A DNA stretch of 12,516 nucleotides from assembly GCA_029935695.1 (NCBI GenBank), contig JAOZJV010000039.1, positions 1 to 12,516 of the forward strand, written 5' to 3'. The position numbers and the translations under genes were made by a program. A model generated the notes under the pieces. It searched no databases. It was given only the letters and a program-made list of their open reading frames with translations, and was not told where the DNA came from. Source of the stretch: Candidatus Krumholzibacteriia bacterium. Lineage in GTDB: Bacteria > Krumholzibacteriota > Krumholzibacteriia > LZORAL124-64-63. How positions within the stretch are numbered: position 1 is the first letter of the stretch; each line of letters opens with the position of its first letter. Shown here one piece after another: positions 7,194 to 12,516 of this stretch.

Positions 7194-7973
7194 TTGTTGA
7201 TCGACACCCATTGCCACTTGAATTTACCACCTCTCGGCAGCGAGCTTGAGCCAGTGCTTGCCCGCGCCAGGGAGCGCTCTGTTGGCGCCATCATTGTGCC
7301 TGCTTATGACCACCAGGCCTGGGGCGATGTTCTTACTTTGGCCTCCATACCGAATATCCACCCTGCCCTTGGCCTTCACCCATGGGTGGCCGATCAGTTG
7401 CCCCCTTCAGGGAACCTCAAACAAGCCCTGGCTGATGCCATTGCCGGGGCTGAAACCAAAGTTGTGGCCATCGGTGAAATCGGTCTCGACACCAAAGTTG
7501 ATGGACCTCCTCTGGACATTCAAATCCCTGTGCTCAAAACCCAACTCGCCCTGGCTGTTGATCTGAATTTGCCGGTCATTCTCCACTGTCGTGGTGCTTT
7601 TGGCGAGTTGCTGGATGCCATCAATCATCACACGGGTAATATTCGTGGAGTTATCCATGCCTTCAGCCGGGGCCCGGAGTTGGTCCAGCGTTTCCACACC
7701 GTCGGTTTGTTTTTTGGCCTGGGGGGAGGCGTGAACCGGGAAAATGCGCGGAAGGTGCGCCGGGGTGCGAGGGTGATTCCCTTGAACCGTATTGTTTTGG
7801 AAACGGACGCGCCCTCCATCGGTGTGGCCGGTGTGCGGCCGGAGAATACCGAGCCCCACCATGTGGCTGATGTGGCTGCCGCCCTGGCGAAGCTGCGGGA
7901 GGAAGAGTTGAGTGTCATCACCGAAGCCACCACGGCCAATGCCATCAGGTTGTTCGATCTTCCAGCACCATAA
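7194..7973 (+). CDS. TatD-family metal-dependent hydrolase
   Basis: A 259-residue TIM-barrel hydrolase, the usual length for TatD/YcfH proteins, which act as cytoplasmic metal-dependent deoxyribonucleases with proposed roles in DNA repair or turnover. All metal-site residues are visible: the HCH pair (H6, H8) after MLIDT, E95 in AIGEIGLD, H131 in VILHCRG, H155 in GVIHAFS and D205 in LETDAPS. GLHPW (60-64) is also typical. It starts with TTG at 7194 (or the adjacent TTG at 7197), eight bases after GAGGA at 7181-7185; there is no suitable ATG. Within the family, the GLGGGV wording and short tail are of the compact type, so I do not assign tatD, ycfH or yjjV. It follows the lipoprotein gene by 81 bases on the same strand; a shared transcript is possible, but a functional link is not evident. 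Confidence 0.93.
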   Translation: MLIDTHCHLNLPPLGSELEPVLARARERSVGAIIVPAYDHQAWGDVLTLASIPNIHPALGLHPWVADQLPPSGNLKQALADAIAGAETKVVAIGEIGLDTKVDGPPLDIQIPVLKTQLALAVDLNLPVILHCRGAFGELLDAINHHTGNIRGVIHAFSRGPELVQRFHTVGLFFGLGGGVNRENARKVRRGARVIPLNRIVLETDAPSIGVAGVRPENTEPHHVADVAAALAKLREEELSVITEATTANAIRLFDLPAP

Positions 7974-7997
7974 AAAACGGGGCCCGGTCAGGCCCCG
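7972..7997 (-). terminator. Intrinsic terminator of the Gly-rich secreted protein gene
   Basis: CGGGGCC (7978-7984) and GGCCCCG (7991-7997) form a perfect 7-base stem with a 6-base loop. Read on the minus strand, the hairpin is followed directly by TTTTTT (7977-7972), a textbook terminator 25 bases after the stop of the minus-strand gene. The T-run is the complement of the A-run that overlaps the TatD stop codon. In the plus direction the hairpin lacks a T-run and would end the TatD transcript only weakly. Confidence 0.85.
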
Positions 7998-8022
7998 CTC
8001 TCATGTTGATCAAGTCCGGCTG

Positions 8023-8469
8023 TTACCGGCGACCACCTCGTCGTTTGACAGTTTCGGATGCTGCAGCACCATCAGTTTCGCACTGGCCGTTGCCGGGACC
8101 AAAGCCGGTGCCGTCACCGGGGCCTGCGCCACTGCCGCTGCCATCACCGGGGCCGTAGCCCTGGCCTGCGCCCTGGCCCATGCCTTCACCTTTGGCGAAT
8201 CCAAATTCCTTGCCGCCCATTTCGCCGGCTTGACCAAAGCGGTGCATGTTGCCGGTGCCGTCTTCGGGACGCACATAGTCTTCATCCATGCCGTTGGGGA
8301 TGCCGTCACCGTCGGCATCGGGGGCCAGGTCATTGAAGCCATCGCCGTCTTCATCGATGAACTGACAGACCCCATTACCGTTGCCGGGACCAAAGTCCTG
8401 GGCCGTGGCCAGGGAGGCCAGCATGAGTACAAGGATTGCGGCCATCAGTGTGATAAGGTTGCGAGTCAT
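8023..8469 (-). CDS. Secreted Gly-rich protein with DxDxDG (calcium-binding-like) repeats
   Basis: A 148-residue protein. The ATG at 8469 is chosen because AAGGAG lies six bases before it (8481-8476); an ATG at 8484 would lie upstream of this site. A Sec signal (MTRN, hydrophobic 5-20, ATA cut before Q24) precedes a short mature protein. DEDGDGFND (39-47) and DADGDGIPNGMDED (51-64) resemble thrombospondin-type-3 or EF-hand-like calcium loops. The tail (about 85-130) is Gly-rich low complexity (GEGMGQGAGQGYGPGDGSGS), then a basic KRRGGRR end. FGPGNG occurs on both sides (26-31 and 123-128), each followed shortly by a Cys (35 and 130). I recall similar short secreted proteins from environmental genomes, but no known function. 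It is a one-gene transcript with its own promoter region and terminator. Confidence 0.82.
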   Translation of the reverse strand: MTRNLITLMAAILVLMLASLATAQDFGPGNGNGVCQFIDEDGDGFNDLAPDADGDGIPNGMDEDYVRPEDGTGNMHRFGQAGEMGGKEFGFAKGEGMGQGAGQGYGPGDGSGSGAGPGDGTGFGPGNGQCETDGAAASETVKRRGGRR

Positions 8470-8525
8470 TTTTTTCTCCTTCATTTGGGAAACGGATCAA
8501 TTAAATTTGACGCATGTTCCAACCT

Positions 8526-8542
8526 TTGCACAGAGCGTACCA
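8526..8542 (-). promoter_or_regulatory. Candidate sigma-54 (-24/-12) promoter of the Gly-rich secreted protein gene
   Basis: The minus strand from 8542 to 8526 reads TGGTACGCTCTGTGCAA. Against the known -24/-12 consensus TGGCACG-N4-TTGCW it has the invariant GG and GC at the right spacing, plus matching T, ACG, T and A. It differs at the fourth base (T for C) and at the T before TGC (G). Transcription would begin near 8515, giving a leader of about 45 bases before the ATG at 8469. No enhancer-binding activator gene is in the window. Confidence 0.42.
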
Positions 8543-8595
8543 GGAGAGAGTATTTGTTTGTAAGGATTGGTAACTATAAGTAATTAAGGAAGATG

Positions 8596-8611
8596 TGGCT
8601 GGTTGCCTGCT
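8596..8611 (+). promoter_or_regulatory. Weak -24/-12-like element pointing toward hflK
   Basis: TGGCTGGTTGCCTGCT has TGGC and TGC with the correct GG-to-GC spacing, but fewer flanking matches than the opposing site at 8526-8542. It would give a leader of about 170 bases before hflK. Chance is a serious alternative. Another nearby feature is ATGTA-GAT-TACAT (8714-8726), a perfect 5-3-5 inverted repeat that could be an operator. No good -35/-10 pair was found in 8485-8794; TTGTTT (8554-8559) and TATAAG (8575-8580) are only 15 apart. Confidence 0.2.
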
Positions 8612-8747
8612 GACGTGGCAGTGTCCCGAGAGGAACACAACGCAGAAATCCCCGACTTTTTACCATGATTTCGCAGAAAAGCCCAACCAGGGGTTCTCAC
8701 CCGCCCGAAAACAATGTAGATTACATACAAATAATCCTAAGTCACGC

Positions 8748-8772
8748 CGGGTAGATGATTGTCTGCTACCCG
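8748..8772 (+). repeat. Hairpin in the hflK leader
   Basis: CGGGTAG (8748-8754) pairs perfectly with CTACCCG (8766-8772) around an 11-base loop. It ends 9 bases before the AGGAG ribosome site of hflK (8782-8786). There is no T-run, so it is not a terminator. It could stabilise the message or influence ribosome access. The interpretation is inference. Confidence 0.4.
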
Positions 8773-8794
8773 AACCCTCACAGGAGTGTGAAAA

Positions 8795-9793
8795 ATGTCT
8801 AACCAATTCGACGGCGACAACCAGGGGCCCCAGGTGCCTGAGTTTAAGCTGCCAAATCTTAACCTCGGCAAGCTGCGGCTGTTGGTTCCCATCGGGCTGC
8901 TTTTGCTCTTGGGCCTGACCAGCTTCTACACTATCAACGCCGAAGAAACCGGCCTTGTGCTGCGCTTCGGCAAGTACGTGCGCGAAACTGCCCCTGGCCT
9001 GCATTTCAAAGCACCGCTGGGCATCGAGCGGGTCTACAAAGTGGCCATCCAGCGCCAGCACAAGGAAGAGTTCGGTTTCCGGACTTTGAAAGCCGGTGTG
9101 AAAAGCCAGTACACCACCAAACCGTATCGCGAAGAATCCAACATGCTGACCGGTGATTTGAATGCCGCCAATGTTGAGTGGGTGGTGCAGTACCGGATCA
9201 CCGATCCGTACAAGCATGAATTCCGTGTGCGCAACGTGGGAGAAACTTTCCGCGCCATGAGCGAAGCGGTCATGCGCCGGATGGTGGGCGATCGGTCCAT
9301 CAATGAAGTGCTGACCGTGGGCCGCGCCGAAGTGGCCCTGGCCGCTGAGGTGGGATTGCAGGAGCTTTGCGACAACTATGACACGGGCATCACCGTGGAC
9401 CAGGTTGTGCTGCAGGATGTGAATCCGCCCGATCCGGTGAAGCCATCTTTCAATGCGGTGAATGAGGCGGAACAGGCCAAGGAAACTCTGATCAACCAGG
9501 CCCAGTCCGAATACAACCGGGAAATTCCCAAGGCCTCCGGTGCTGCTCTGCAGACCATTCAGGAAGCTGAAGGTTACGCTCTGGACCGGGTGAACCGCGC
9601 CCAGGGTGATGCCTCATTGTTCACTTCCATTTACGAGGCTTACCGCCGGGCACCAGATGTAACGCGGACGCGTATGTATCTTGAAACCATGAACGAAGTG
9701 CTGCCCAAAGTGGAGAATAAAATCATCGTCGACGACGGCATCAAGGGTGTTCTGCCTCTGCTGAATCTGAACGCCGCCCAGGGAGGTAAGTAA
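8795..9793 (+). CDS. hflK: FtsH protease modulator HflK (SPFH protein)
   Basis: A 332-residue SPFH/band-7 membrane protein. In known systems HflK and HflC form a large cage around the FtsH protease in the inner membrane and limit its attack on membrane proteins. A single transmembrane helix (29-46) is preceded by a short hydrophilic N-terminus that is shorter and less Gly-rich than in E. coli. The SPFH core begins at EETGLVLRFGKYVRETAPGL (50-69) and includes NMLTGDLNAANVEWVVQYRI (116-135). QDVNPPDPVKPSFNAV (207-222) and the EAEQAKETLINQA coiled-coil region (224-280) follow, then TRTRMYLETMNEVLPKVENK (290-309), all typical of HflK. AGGAG at 8782-8786 supports the ATG. The hflC ATG follows one base after the stop. 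Confidence 0.96.
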   Translation: MSNQFDGDNQGPQVPEFKLPNLNLGKLRLLVPIGLLLLLGLTSFYTINAEETGLVLRFGKYVRETAPGLHFKAPLGIERVYKVAIQRQHKEEFGFRTLKAGVKSQYTTKPYREESNMLTGDLNAANVEWVVQYRITDPYKHEFRVRNVGETFRAMSEAVMRRMVGDRSINEVLTVGRAEVALAAEVGLQELCDNYDTGITVDQVVLQDVNPPDPVKPSFNAVNEAEQAKETLINQAQSEYNREIPKASGAALQTIQEAEGYALDRVNRAQGDASLFTSIYEAYRRAPDVTRTRMYLETMNEVLPKVENKIIVDDGIKGVLPLLNLNAAQGGK

Positions 9794-9794
9794 T

Positions 9795-10733
9795 ATGAAA
9801 CGCTTTATCATACCTTTGGCGTTGCTTCTGATTGTTTTGATCCTCAACTCCATGTACGTGGTGCGGGAAATCGACCAGGTCATCATCACACAGTTTGGTG
9901 AGCCGGTGGGCGATCCTGTCCTGGCACCCGGTTTGAACTTCAAGCTGCCCTTCATTCAGGAAGTGCATCGTTTTGACAAGCGATTCCTGGAATGGGATGG
10001 CGATCCCAACGAACTGCCCACCCGTGACAAGCGCTTTATCTGGGTGAACAACTATGCCCGCTGGCGCATCACCGATCCGTTGCTGTTTTTCCAGCGTCTG
10101 CACAACGAACGGGGTGCTTACACGCGTTTGGACGACATCATTGACGGTGAAACCCGCAACGCCATCGCCAAGTACGATCTGGTTGAGCTGGTGCGTGTGA
10201 CCAACCGTCAGCCCGATGCCGTGGAAGCCAACAGCAACGAGCAGACTATCATTTTGGAGGACATCGAATTTGGACGCTCCAAGATCAGGAAAGAGATTCT
10301 TGCCAAATCCCAATCTCGTACGTCTGATCTGGGCATCGAAATTCTGGATGTGGAATTCAAACGCATCAACTACGTGACCGATGTGCAGCGCAAGGTTTAC
10401 GAGCGCATGGTTTCCGAACGTGTGCGTATTGCCGATCGTTTCCGCAGTGAGGGTGAAGGCGAGGCCTTCCGCATTCGTGGTGAGAAGGATCGCGAACTGC
10501 TGCGTATTCGTTCCGAGGCTTATAAAAAGGCCCAGGAGATCAAGGGTAGCGCCGACGCCGAAGCCACGAATATTTATGCCGCGGCCTACAACGGTTCTGC
10601 CGAAACACGGTCATTCTATGAGTTCCTTAAAACCATGGAGTCTTACAAGGCCAGCATGGACCAGGGCAGCACGCTGGTGCTTTCCACCGAGTCCGACTTC
10701 TATCGCTATCTGAAAGGTAGTGACGGGCAATAG
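9795..10733 (+). CDS. hflC: FtsH protease modulator HflC (SPFH protein)
   Basis: A 312-residue partner of HflK. It has an N-terminal membrane anchor (about 5-22), then REIDQVIITQFGEPVGDPVL (24-43), APGLNFKLPFIQEVHRFDKR (44-63) and the conserved NNYARWRITDPLLFFQ segment (85-100). A long charged helical region (about 200-275) contains ERMVSERVRIADRFRSEGEG and an Ala/Glu-rich stretch of the SPFH coiled coil. The YEFLKTMESYK motif near the end is the classic HflC signature. Length and motif order are normal. GGAGG at 9782-9786 lies at the end of hflK, eight bases before the ATG, and the genes are one base apart, so they are a single transcription unit with coupled translation. Confidence 0.97.
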   Translation: MKRFIIPLALLLIVLILNSMYVVREIDQVIITQFGEPVGDPVLAPGLNFKLPFIQEVHRFDKRFLEWDGDPNELPTRDKRFIWVNNYARWRITDPLLFFQRLHNERGAYTRLDDIIDGETRNAIAKYDLVELVRVTNRQPDAVEANSNEQTIILEDIEFGRSKIRKEILAKSQSRTSDLGIEILDVEFKRINYVTDVQRKVYERMVSERVRIADRFRSEGEGEAFRIRGEKDRELLRIRSEAYKKAQEIKGSADAEATNIYAAAYNGSAETRSFYEFLKTMESYKASMDQGSTLVLSTESDFYRYLKGSDGQ

Positions 10734-10792
10734 TGTACCGGTCCGGGTCGCTCATGAGGGCGGCCCGGGCCATGGTTTTTTCCGGAGAAAAA

Positions 10793-12106
10793 ATGCCACT
10801 GATGAAAGATTTGTTTCGCTTAGCGCATGCCCCCCGGGGGGCATTTTTGTTGGTGCTGATGGTGTTGGCTTCCGCGATGGCCTCAGCTGCGGAGATCCCT
10901 GATTTCGAGACCATCGCCAGGAGTTTTGAAGAGGAAACCATTGCTGATCGGCGGTGGTTGCACGAAAACCCCGAGCTCTCCAACCGGGAAACCAAAACCC
11001 AGGCCTACTTGAGCCGGTCTTTGGCTGAAATACCAGGTATCACCTTTGTTGATGGTGATTGGGGCACGGGACTGGTGGCCAAGCTGCATGGTGGAAAACC
11101 CGGCCCGCTGGTGGCCTGGCGGGCAGATATCGACGCTTTGCCTATCACCGAAGACACGGACCTTCCGTATCGTTCCACCTGCCGTGATACTCTGCGCGGT
11201 GGACGCTCCGTAGGGGTGATGCACGCCTGCGGTCATGATCTGCACATGAGCATTGCACTGGGGGCCATCCGGACTTTGTCCGCGGTGCGCGACCAAATGC
11301 CCGGCACCCTGCTGATTATTTTCCAGCCTGCGGAAGAAACCGGTGATGGTGCCCATGATATGCTGGCTGCAGGTCTCTTCAGCGGCGAAAACAAACCGCG
11401 TTGTGTGCTGGCCTTTCACGACCATCCGACCATTGCTTACGGACAGGTGGGCAGCTGCTCCGGCTGGTCCACTGCCAATGTGGATGGCTTCCGGCTGACG
11501 GTCAAAGGCCGTGGCGGGCACGGAGCTTATCCGCACCGCAGCATCGATCCGGTTTCTCTGGCGGCAAAAATGGTTTTGGCGTTCAACGACATTGTGGCCC
11601 GGGAAATTGATGTGAATCATCATGCGGTGATTTCCGTGGGGCGCATTGAAGGCGGAGCCAAGGGCAACGTCATTCCCCATGAGGTTCGTCTGGAGGCTAC
11701 CGTGCGCACCCATGACGATGAAACCCGTCAGGCGGTGCGCTCCAAGGTTGAGCGAGTGGTCAGCAGTCTGGCCCAGTCGGTGGGCGCGCCGGAGCCTGGT
11801 TTGGAATATTACTTTGGCACTCCCGCCGGTTATAATAATCCTGAGTTGGTGGAGCAGGCGCGGACGGTTTTCCGGCGTGTTCTGGGGCCCGAGAATTCTA
11901 TTACTTATCCACCGGGCATGGGCGGCGAAGATTTTTCCCGCTATGGTCAGGTTGTGCCGGGATTCCAGTTTCGCATTGGTGTGGCGCCTCCCGGGCAGGA
12001 AAATACCATGTCTCTGCACAGTCCCCAGTTCAACGCGGATGAGCGGGCGGTGGGCTTGGGCATGAGGCTGGTGGCGGAGGTTCTCTGGGACCAGTTGAAC
12101 CGATAA
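10793..12106 (+). CDS. Exported M20D-type amidohydrolase (amino-acylase / hippurate-hydrolase-like)
   Basis: A 437-residue metallo-amidohydrolase of the M20D group (hippuricase, IAA-amino acid hydrolase, N-acyl-amino-acid deacylases). Start at ATG 10793, five bases after GGAG at 10784-10787; an open frame runs back to a GTG overlapping the hflC stop but has no ribosome site. The chosen start gives a Sec signal: MPLMKDLFRLAHAPR, hydrophobic 17-29, ASA then AEIPDF. The catalytic core shows HENPELS (57-63), RADIDALP (110-117), the HACGHD metal site (144-149), QPAEE (178-182), HDHP (209-212), the dimerisation-domain GRGGHGAYPH (239-248) and the late metal His in SLHSP (H409). Most relatives are cytoplasmic, so export is unusual. 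It lies 59 bases after hflC with no terminator between. The substrate is unknown. Confidence 0.93.
   Translation: MPLMKDLFRLAHAPRGAFLLVLMVLASAMASAAEIPDFETIARSFEEETIADRRWLHENPELSNRETKTQAYLSRSLAEIPGITFVDGDWGTGLVAKLHGGKPGPLVAWRADIDALPITEDTDLPYRSTCRDTLRGGRSVGVMHACGHDLHMSIALGAIRTLSAVRDQMPGTLLIIFQPAEETGDGAHDMLAAGLFSGENKPRCVLAFHDHPTIAYGQVGSCSGWSTANVDGFRLTVKGRGGHGAYPHRSIDPVSLAAKMVLAFNDIVAREIDVNHHAVISVGRIEGGAKGNVIPHEVRLEATVRTHDDETRQAVRSKVERVVSSLAQSVGAPEPGLEYYFGTPAGYNNPELVEQARTVFRRVLGPENSITYPPGMGGEDFSRYGQVVPGFQFRIGVAPPGQENTMSLHSPQFNADERAVGLGMRLVAEVLWDQLNR
10827..10848 (+). repeat. Terminator-like perfect palindrome inside the signal-peptide codons of the amidohydrolase gene
   Basis: ATGCCCCCCGGGGGGCAT (10827-10844) is an 18-base perfect palindrome. 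As RNA it can fold into a 7-base stem with a CCGG loop, followed directly by TTTTT (10844-10848). This is the form of an intrinsic terminator, about 100 bases after the hflC stop, yet it is also coding (the HAPRGAFL residues). It could reduce amidohydrolase expression relative to hflKC, or be a codon-composition accident. Confidence 0.5.
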
Positions 12107-12109
12107 AAA

Positions 12110-12140
12110 AAGGCTCCCGAGGGAGCCTTCTTTATTTTCT
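12110..12140. terminator. Bidirectional intrinsic terminator between convergent genes
   Basis: AAGGCTCCC (12110-12118) and GGGAGCCTT (12121-12129) form a perfect stem whose innermost pair opens to a CGAG loop. On the plus strand it is followed by CTTTATTTTCT, ending the hflK-hflC-amidohydrolase transcript 3 bases after the stop. On the minus strand the hairpin is followed by TTTTTT (complement of the A-run at 12105-12111), so it also suits the convergent regulator gene whose stop is at 12151. Confidence 0.88.
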
Positions 12141-12150
12141 GCAGCGACCT

Positions 12151-12516
12151 CTAGGGTTGAATCCCATTCTGCCGCAACCAGTCATAAGCCATCTGGAAGA
12201 TGTCGGTGCTGGTGCGCAATCCCAACTTCTTCTTGATGTGTGAACGGTGCACTTCCACGGTGCGCGGGCTGATGTTCATGATCTGGGCGATCTCTGAGAT
12301 TTCTTTCCCCTGGCCAGTCAATTGGAACAGTTCCAGCTCACGGTTGCTCAACGCGTCCACGGGGTTGGATCCGGAAGCTGCTTTGCCGGCTCCCAGTTGT
12401 TCCACCGTGGCCTGGGTCATGGTGGGGCTCAAATAGGTCTGGCCACTGAGCACGCAACGGATGGCTTCGAGGATTTTCTCGGTGCCTTCCTGCTTCATGA
12501 TATAACCCTTGGCTCC
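12151..12516 (-). CDS. NarL/FixJ-family response regulator, C-terminal part (5' end outside window)
   Basis: The reverse frame is open from the right edge, and its first visible residues GAKGYIMKQEGTEKILEAI are the end of a CheY-like receiver (the GAKGY-I-x-K motif at the last strand and helix). The gene therefore starts beyond the window, and the in-frame ATG at 12498 is not the start. A linker of about 30 residues leads to a LuxR-type helix-turn-helix: LSNRELELFQLTGQGKEISE, then IAQIMNISPRTVEVHRSHIK and KKLGLRTSTDIFQMA. The output domain is complete, with the usual ISPRTVEVHRSHI recognition helix. It shares the bidirectional terminator at 12110-12140. The cognate kinase is not in the window. 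Confidence 0.93.
   Translation of the reverse strand, partial: GAKGYIMKQEGTEKILEAIRCVLSGQTYLSPTMTQATVEQLGAGKAASGSNPVDALSNRELELFQLTGQGKEISEIAQIMNISPRTVEVHRSHIKKKLGLRTSTDIFQMAYDWLRQNGIQP

Noticed and set aside
7912..8583. A 223-residue plus-strand open frame opposite the Gly-rich secreted protein, Ala/Gly/Val-rich
   Set aside because: It is the complement of GC-rich repetitive Gly/Asp codons, overlaps the end of the TatD gene and crosses a clear minus-strand terminator. The minus-strand frame has a signal peptide, ribosome site and terminator.
10733..10792. A GTG start for the amidohydrolase overlapping the hflC stop (TAGTG)
   Set aside because: Overlap coupling is tempting, but there is no suitable ribosome site. 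The ATG at 10793 has GGAG five bases before it and yields a normal Sec signal peptide.
10883..12019. A 378-residue minus-strand open frame opposite the amidohydrolase
   Set aside because: It is a shadow of the plus-strand gene, which carries all M20 catalytic motifs. The antisense product shows no recognisable domain and no ribosome site was evident.
12480..12498. The ATG at 12498 as the start of the LuxR-type gene
   Set aside because: The frame stays open to the window edge, and the upstream residues GAKGYI are a receiver-domain motif, so the gene is truncated by the window.

Overview
The window reads as chromosomal DNA of a Gram-negative bacterium of moderately high GC. The evidence is an HflK/HflC membrane complex, a lipoprotein signal, Sec signal peptides and three separate groups of two-component genes. 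Several pieces suggest an environmental, poorly sampled lineage, for example of the FCB or deltaproteobacterial type: a small secreted protein with DxDxDG repeats, a secreted M20 amidohydrolase and a cytolysin-like lipoprotein. I cannot fix the phylum from sequence alone. No mobile element, CRISPR array, tRNA or rRNA was seen.

Layout. (1) Positions 1-2363, minus strand: a membrane PAS-PAS histidine kinase of the phytochrome-kinase type, followed 4 bases later by a single-domain response regulator that runs off the left edge. (2) 2364-2683: intergenic, with a tentative kinase promoter, two adjacent inverted repeats and a GC-rich hairpin. (3) 2684-3118, plus: a small membrane-anchored protein whose soluble part resembles the C-terminal domain of BatD. 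(4) 3313-5348, plus: an OmpR-type regulator and a HAMP histidine kinase with overlapping stop and start. (5) 5517-7112, plus: a lipoprotein that aligns by eye with the thiol-activated (cholesterol-dependent) cytolysin fold but lacks the family's undecapeptide. (6) 7194-7973, plus: a TatD-family metal-dependent hydrolase. (7) 8023-8469, minus: a secreted, Gly-rich protein with Ca-binding-like repeats, its own terminator and a good sigma-54-like promoter. (8) 8795-12106, plus: hflK, hflC and an exported M20-type amidohydrolase, ended by a strong terminator that can act in both directions. (9) 12151 to the right edge, minus: the C-terminal part of a NarL/FixJ-type response regulator.

How they fit together. 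hflK-hflC encode the SPFH complex that modulates FtsH. The M20 gene follows within 60 bases and is probably co-transcribed, although a terminator-like hairpin lies inside its signal-peptide codons. The regulator/kinase pair at 3313-5348 sits just upstream of the cytolysin-like gene, so control of that gene by the pair is possible but unproven. The observation most worth follow-up is the cytolysin-like lipoprotein. Next are the stand-alone BatD-tail-like protein, the candidate sigma-54 promoter of the Gly-rich secreted protein, and the hairpin inside the amidohydrolase gene.
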